Assembly (NCBI GenBank): GCA_017534965.1
Contig: JAFXVA010000002.1
Location: 1 to 56,120, forward strand
DNA length: 56,120 nt
Reading direction: 5' to 3'
DNA from: Elusimicrobiaceae bacterium
GTDB taxonomy: Bacteria > Elusimicrobiota > Elusimicrobia > Elusimicrobiales > Elusimicrobiaceae
The position numbers and the translations under genes were made by a program. The notes under the pieces were generated by a model. The model was not told where the DNA came from, ran no database searches, and was given only the letters and a program-made list of their open reading frames with translations. Positions 53,249 to 56,120 of the stretch are shown in pieces. Numbering within the stretch: the first letter of the stretch is position 1; each line of letters begins with the position of its first letter.

Positions 53249-53650
53249 ATGAAAAACAATAAAGGTTTCACCTTAATTGAATTATTAGTCGTCGTGTTAA
53301 TTATCGGTATTTTGGCTGCTATCGCATTGCCTCAATACTTTAAAGCTGTTGCAAGATCCAGAGCTTCTGAAGCTTTGATGATCACCAAAAACGTTAAAGA
53401 TGCTGCCGAAAGATTCGCTTTGGCACACAATGGTACCTATCCTACCACCTTCGATCAACTTGATATTAACGTTCAAGCTGATACCAACGTTTATACCTAT
53501 GCTATGACTCAAACAGAAGTCACCGCAACAGCTAAAGACAGAAACCATGGTGTTGACTTAACCTACACCTTCGGTGAAGAAGTTACATCTCCTACCTGCG
53601 AAGATGCTGGTAGTGATAACACCTGCGAAGGCTTAGGTTTAGGAGACTAA
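53249..53650 (+). CDS. Type IV pilin-like protein
   Basis: A 133-residue prepilin with a six-residue leader (MKNNKG) cleaved before Phe by a prepilin peptidase. The N-terminal helix [20 protein letters not shown] follows, with the conserved Glu at position 5 of the mature form. The body has [20 protein letters not shown] and a C-terminal Cys pair (residues about 116 and 124) that can form a disulfide loop. The protein is short for a major pilin, and its codon use looks adjusted for high output, so it may be a major or a minor pilin. It has its own promoter, long leader and strong terminator. No assembly genes are adjacent. Confidence 0.93.
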   Translation: MKNNKGFTLIELLVVVLIIGILAAIALPQYFKAVARSRASEALMITKNVKDAAERFALAHNGTYPTTFDQLDINVQADTNVYTYAMTQTEVTATAKDRNHGVDLTYTFGEEVTSPTCEDAGSDNTCEGLGLGD

Positions 53651-53673
53651 TCTTTGTTAACCATTAACAAAGA
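53651..53673 (+). other. Hairpin directly after the pilin stop codon
   Basis: TCTTTGTTAA (53651-53660) and TTAACAAAGA (53664-53673) pair perfectly over 10 bp around a CCA loop, starting right after the TAA. It has no T run behind it, so it is not a terminator; it may protect the mRNA 3' end. Confidence 0.7.
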
Positions 53674-53700
53674 ATTATAAAGTTGTTATTATATAACATA

Positions 53701-53730
53701 AAACACCCCTCTTTTTAAGAGGGGTGTTTT
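53701..53730 (+). terminator. Intrinsic terminator of the pilin gene
   Basis: AAACACCCCTCTT (53701-53713) pairs with AAGAGGGGTGTTT (53717-53729) around a TTT loop and runs into a T-rich stretch. It is a strong, textbook terminator. Confidence 0.95.
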
Positions 53731-54049
53731 TTATTTGTTTTTATCTTATCCGTTTTGTCGGTTGGGCGATAGAGAGCGTTTAAAATAAGACTAGATTCCA
53801 AACAAAAACTCTCTGAAATGACGATTAAATTAAATAGAGCAAATTGTTTTGCAAGGATTTTGGAGTCAAATTTTGTTTTAATAGAACAAATGGTTTTGCA
53901 AGGATTTTGCGTTTCAAATTCCGCCCGAATAGAGCAAATGTTTTGCGTTTAGAGAAGGCTTGCCGAGTGAAGCATATCCCAAGCGGGCGGCAGCCCCGTA
54001 TATGTGAACGAGGCATAACGCACTATAAACGCAAAAGTTTTAGAAAAAA
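53731..54049. other. Gene-free gap of about 320 bases with repeats
   Basis: No gene seen. Holds three imperfect copies of an element of the form AATAGAGCAAATGTTTTGC followed by AAGGATTTTG (near 53833, 53879 and 53929). A hairpin of the dispersed repeat family then follows. The sequence TTTTGCGTTTAGAGAAGGC (from 53941) recurs exactly at 56019-56030 and on. No clear terminator for lysS is visible. Confidence 0.7.
53833..54030 (+). repeat. Dispersed intergenic repeat, divergent copy 3
   Basis: It begins with three GCAAAT..TTTTGCAAGGATTTTG-type units, related to the short motif at 6064-6270. It ends with a hairpin CATAT...GGGC-GGCA-GCCC...ATATG (53973-54004; inner stem 53985-53996). The GGCA loop and the A/T-rich flank match copies 1 and 2, but the outer stem is here fully paired. 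Confidence 0.6.
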
Positions 54050-55573
54050 CTAGTCTTGTTTCTTGAGAGTAGGAAAGAAAATAATTTCCCTAATACTATC
54101 TTGGCCGGTAAGTAGCATAATTGTGCGGTCAATACCAATACCCATACCGCCTGTTGGTGGCATACCGGATTCTAAGGCCTCAATATAATCTCCGTCTAAA
54201 ATATCGGCATTTTCAGCATCTTCACCTTTGGCTTTTGCTTTGGCAATGGCTTGGTCTTTTAAGCGTTGTAATTGGTCGGCGGGGTCATTTAACTCGCTGT
54301 AAGCATTTCCAAGTTCACTGCCACAGACAAAGGCCTCAAAGCGTTCCACCAGTTCAGGATCGCCCGGTTTGGTTTTGCTAAACGGACTAACGGCAGTTGG
54401 GTAATCAAAAGCAATTACAGGGCAGTTGAAACCTGCCAAGAGTTTTGTTTCAAATAATTCGTCAAATAATTTGCTGTCCGGATCATCGGCGGAAAAAGAA
54501 ATACCTTGTTCTTTGGCAAGGGCGGCTAAAGGCTCTCTTCTAAATTGGCGGCCGTCTAACACTTCGTGAATATCATGGCCAAATTTTTCCTGCCAAGCTT
54601 GTGGAATATACAAGCGTTTAAACGGCGGAACTAAATTAATTTCCTGTCCGTGGAACATCACTTTTTCTACGCCGATTGATTTTGCGGCATTACCTAAAAT
54701 TTCTTCAAACAAATCAGCCATAGTGTTTACATCACCGTAAGCCTGATAAAGTTCCATCATAGTAAATTCGGGGTTGTGGGTTGTGTCAATGCCTTCATTG
54801 CGGAACATATGCCCGATTTCATAAATGCGGTCAAAGCCACCCACAATTAAACGCTTGTGATACAACTCTAAGGCAATACGCAATCTTAATGGCATTTTAA
54901 GAGCATTGTGATAGGTTTGAAACGGACGCGCAACCGCACCGCCGGAATCAGGCGTTAAAATAGGGGTTTCCACTTCCAAATAACCTTTTGCGTCAAGAGT
55001 GCGACGAATAGAAGAAATTATTTTTGCTCTTTTTACAAAAATATCTTTAACTTCTTCGTTAGCAATTAAATCTAAATGGCGTTTGCGAAAGCGAACTTCG
55101 GTATCTTGTATGCCGTGGAATTTTTCCGGCATAGGTCTAACGGCTTTTGAAATAAGTTCAACTTTGGTTGCTTTAATAGTTTTTTCATTTGTGTGAGTTA
55201 AGAACATTTTACCGCTTACTAAAACGAAATCGCCAACGGCAATATGTTTTTTAAAGAAGGTATAAGGTTCATCGCCAACGCTATCTTTTTGAACATAAAT
55301 TTGAATTTTACCTGAGAAATCTTTAATATGCGCAAAAGAGGCCTTACCCATCAAACGAAGTTGCACCAAACGCCCTGCTACAACGACTTCACTATCAATA
55401 GGGGCTTCCTTTGCCTGAGCGCAGTTTTGTTTTGGCTCAACATGGGCTGGATAAGGATTAAAACCACTTTCTTTTAAAGCGTTAATTTCGTTATATTTAT
55501 TTTTAATAATTTCGTCTAAAGCACTTTGCGTTTGTGCGGGTTTTGCTTGCGCGGGTTTTGTTTGGTTTTCCAT
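54050..55573 (-). CDS. lysS: Lysine-tRNA ligase, class II
   Basis: A 507-residue lysyl-tRNA synthetase. After a Lys/Pro/Ala/Gln-rich tail (residues 1-17), an OB-fold anticodon-binding domain (about 60-165, VVVAGRLVQLRLMGKASFAHIKD) is followed by the class II catalytic core. That core has motif 2 RNEGIDTTHNPEFTMMELY and motif 3 GMPPTGGMGIGIDRTIMLL. The length is normal. The Shine-Dalgarno is GAGGA. The tRNA-Met gene lies upstream on the same strand, with an intrinsic terminator between them that ends only about 15 bases before the start codon. Confidence 0.97.
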   Translation of the reverse strand: MENQTKPAQAKPAQTQSALDEIIKNKYNEINALKESGFNPYPAHVEPKQNCAQAKEAPIDSEVVVAGRLVQLRLMGKASFAHIKDFSGKIQIYVQKDSVGDEPYTFFKKHIAVGDFVLVSGKMFLTHTNEKTIKATKVELISKAVRPMPEKFHGIQDTEVRFRKRHLDLIANEEVKDIFVKRAKIISSIRRTLDAKGYLEVETPILTPDSGGAVARPFQTYHNALKMPLRLRIALELYHKRLIVGGFDRIYEIGHMFRNEGIDTTHNPEFTMMELYQAYGDVNTMADLFEEILGNAAKSIGVEKVMFHGQEINLVPPFKRLYIPQAWQEKFGHDIHEVLDGRQFRREPLAALAKEQGISFSADDPDSKLFDELFETKLLAGFNCPVIAFDYPTAVSPFSKTKPGDPELVERFEAFVCGSELGNAYSELNDPADQLQRLKDQAIAKAKAKGEDAENADILDGDYIEALESGMPPTGGMGIGIDRTIMLLTGQDSIREIIFFPTLKKQD

Positions 55574-55587
55574 AAAAATTCCTCTAT

Positions 55588-55610
55588 AAAAAAAGCCCGA
55601 ACTTGCGGGC
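55588..55610 (-). terminator. Terminator between tRNA-Met and lysS
   Basis: The minus strand reads GCCCG-CAAGTT-CGGGC followed by seven T (complement of 55588-55594). It ends 14 bases before the lysS ATG, so no full promoter fits behind it. It probably ends the tRNA transcript and lets only part through to lysS. Confidence 0.85.
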
Positions 55611-55642
55611 CTTATTTTTAAATCTTCTACTAGGTAAAAGTA

Positions 55643-55716
55643 TGCGCCCGACAGGACTTGAACCTGTGACCCATCCGTTATGAGCGGATTGCTCTAACCA
55701 ACTGAGCTACAGGCGC
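55643..55716 (-). tRNA. tRNA-Met (anticodon CAU), probably elongator
   Basis: A 74-base cloverleaf is complete: acceptor GCGCCTG/CGGGCGC with one G-U pair, D-arm GCTC...GAGC, and an anticodon stem ATCCG/CGGAT around loop CTCATAA. The variable loop is GGGTC, and the T-arm ACAGG/CCTGT has loop TTCAAGT. CCA is not encoded. CAU may also mark the Ile tRNA that receives lysidine; the similarity of GGGTCACAGGTTC to elongator Met tRNAs favours Met. It is not an initiator, since the acceptor starts with a paired G and the anticodon stem lacks three G-C pairs. Confidence 0.92.
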
Positions 55717-55724
55717 ATATATTT

Positions 55725-55754
55725 ATTTTATCAAAATTTACCTGTTTAGGCAAA
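55725..55754 (-). promoter_or_regulatory. Possible promoter of the tRNA-Met gene
   Basis: On the minus strand TTTGCC (complement of 55749-55754) and TAAAAT (complement of 55725-55730) are 18 bases apart. The -10 box ends about 8 bases before the mature tRNA 5' end. The -35 is weak but matches that of the glcDE-type promoter. Confidence 0.4.
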
Positions 55755-55850
55755 TAATGTGTTTTATTCTTTTATCGGATATTCTTTTGTTATCTTATTT
55801 GGTTTGTTTAAACTTTATGACTTGTCAATTTTTTTGTTTGCTTGGTTTTT

Positions 55851-56120
55851 AGAGGGTATATTTTTGCGTCATATTTTTTAGGTGCGGTAAAACCGCACCG
55901 ACCTATTTTTTATTTTCTTTAAGACGATGTATAGTAGGGTATCACGCCCGAAGGGCGGTGCTATCCGAAATTTCTAAAAAATTAAAACAGAGTAAATTTT
56001 TTATAAGTATTTTGCGTTTAGAGAAGGCGCAGATGAGATCTAAAATAGAGGGTATATTTTTGCGTCATATTTTTTAGGTGCGGTAAAACCGCACCGACCT
56101 ATTTTTTATTTTCTTTAAGA
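55851..56120 (+). repeat. Tandem 196-bp intergenic repeat, one full and one partial unit
   Basis: The 74 bases at 55851-55924 recur without a change at 56047-56120. The unit holds a hairpin GGTGCGGT/ACCGCACC, a T-rich run, GGGTATCACGCCC-GAA-GGGC (inner stem 55946-55956) and TATCCGAAATTTCTAAAA. The tail of the unit (56019 on) includes TTTTGCGTTTAGAGAAGGC, as at 53941. It shares its middle with 6281-6390. Confidence 0.85.

Larger units (their letters stand above)
55717..56120. other. Gene-free stretch of about 400 bases at the window end
   Basis: No gene seen. It holds the likely tRNA-Met promoter (55725-55754), then the tandem repeat unit 55851-56046 and the start of its next copy. The sequence is cut by the window edge, so the array may continue. 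Confidence 0.7.

Noticed and set aside
53833-53960. Possible CRISPR array at the repeated GCAAAT motifs
   Set aside because: Only three imperfect units of uneven spacing, no distinct spacers and no cas genes.
55851-56120. Possible CRISPR or IS end at the window edge
   Set aside because: The repeat period is 196 bases with no coding capacity and no transposase; it matches intergenic repeats elsewhere.

Overview
The window reads as chromosomal DNA of an AT-rich, Gram-negative-type bacterium. Lipid A genes (lpxA, lpxI), an LptD-like outer-membrane protein, many lipoproteins and a type IV pilin point to a diderm. The pilin, with its [20 protein letters not shown]-type start, and the overall gene set resemble gut Elusimicrobiota (Elusimicrobium relatives). 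That placement is inferred from recalled family resemblance, not from a search. I see no prophage, insertion sequence, transposase or CRISPR array.

Layout. 1-1097 (+): lpxA end and lpxI. 1099-5927 (-): rpmE, prfA, prmC, murA, folC, with a terminator between rpmE and prfA. 5928-6407: repeat-rich gap. 6408-22297 (-): a nearly gapless run coaX, tpiA, deoC, a giant DnaA-domain protein, a lipoprotein, comM, dprA (split by an in-frame TAA), topA, xerC, a ROK kinase, lptD-like, tdk. 22371-27051 (+): an envelope cluster with an LpoB-like lipoprotein, a COG3014-like lipoprotein, an LPP20-like lipoprotein, an FKBP isomerase and two small membrane proteins. 27052-27407: terminators and repeats. 27408-33581 (-): a GlcD-GlcE fusion, a GlcF-like protein, GAF-HD-GYP and the membrane pyrophosphatase hppA. 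33609-37420 (+): a phosphoesterase, mazG, glgP. 37490-39881 (-): a secreted protein with an internal duplication, and lpd. 39933-42600 (+): radC, cyuA-like, a TrmJ-like methyltransferase. 42597-52181 (-): addB, addA, ybaB, an M23 peptidase, a bactofilin, a PpiD/SurA-like protein and a pfkB kinase. 52229-53650 (+): uppP, then a promoter, a roughly 200-nt structured leader and a pilin gene. 54050-55716 (-): tRNA-Met(CAU), a terminator and lysS. 55717-56120: repeats.

Themes. Envelope building recurs throughout: lipid A, LPS assembly, peptidoglycan precursors (murA, uppP), a PBP activator, and bactofilin with M23. DNA uptake and processing genes cluster too: comM, dprA, topA, xerC, addAB, radC and the pilin.

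The strongest candidates for something new are four. First, the pilin leader has a closing stem that competes with a stem covering the ribosome-binding site, which is the layout of a riboswitch-type ON switch. Second, a 1032-1034-residue protein carries a DnaA ATPase domain but no DnaA DNA-binding domain. Third, five divergently placed genes have a -10 box six bases before an ATG and no Shine-Dalgarno, suggesting leaderless mRNAs. Fourth, a dispersed intergenic repeat family has a hairpin whose stem varies while its loop is kept.
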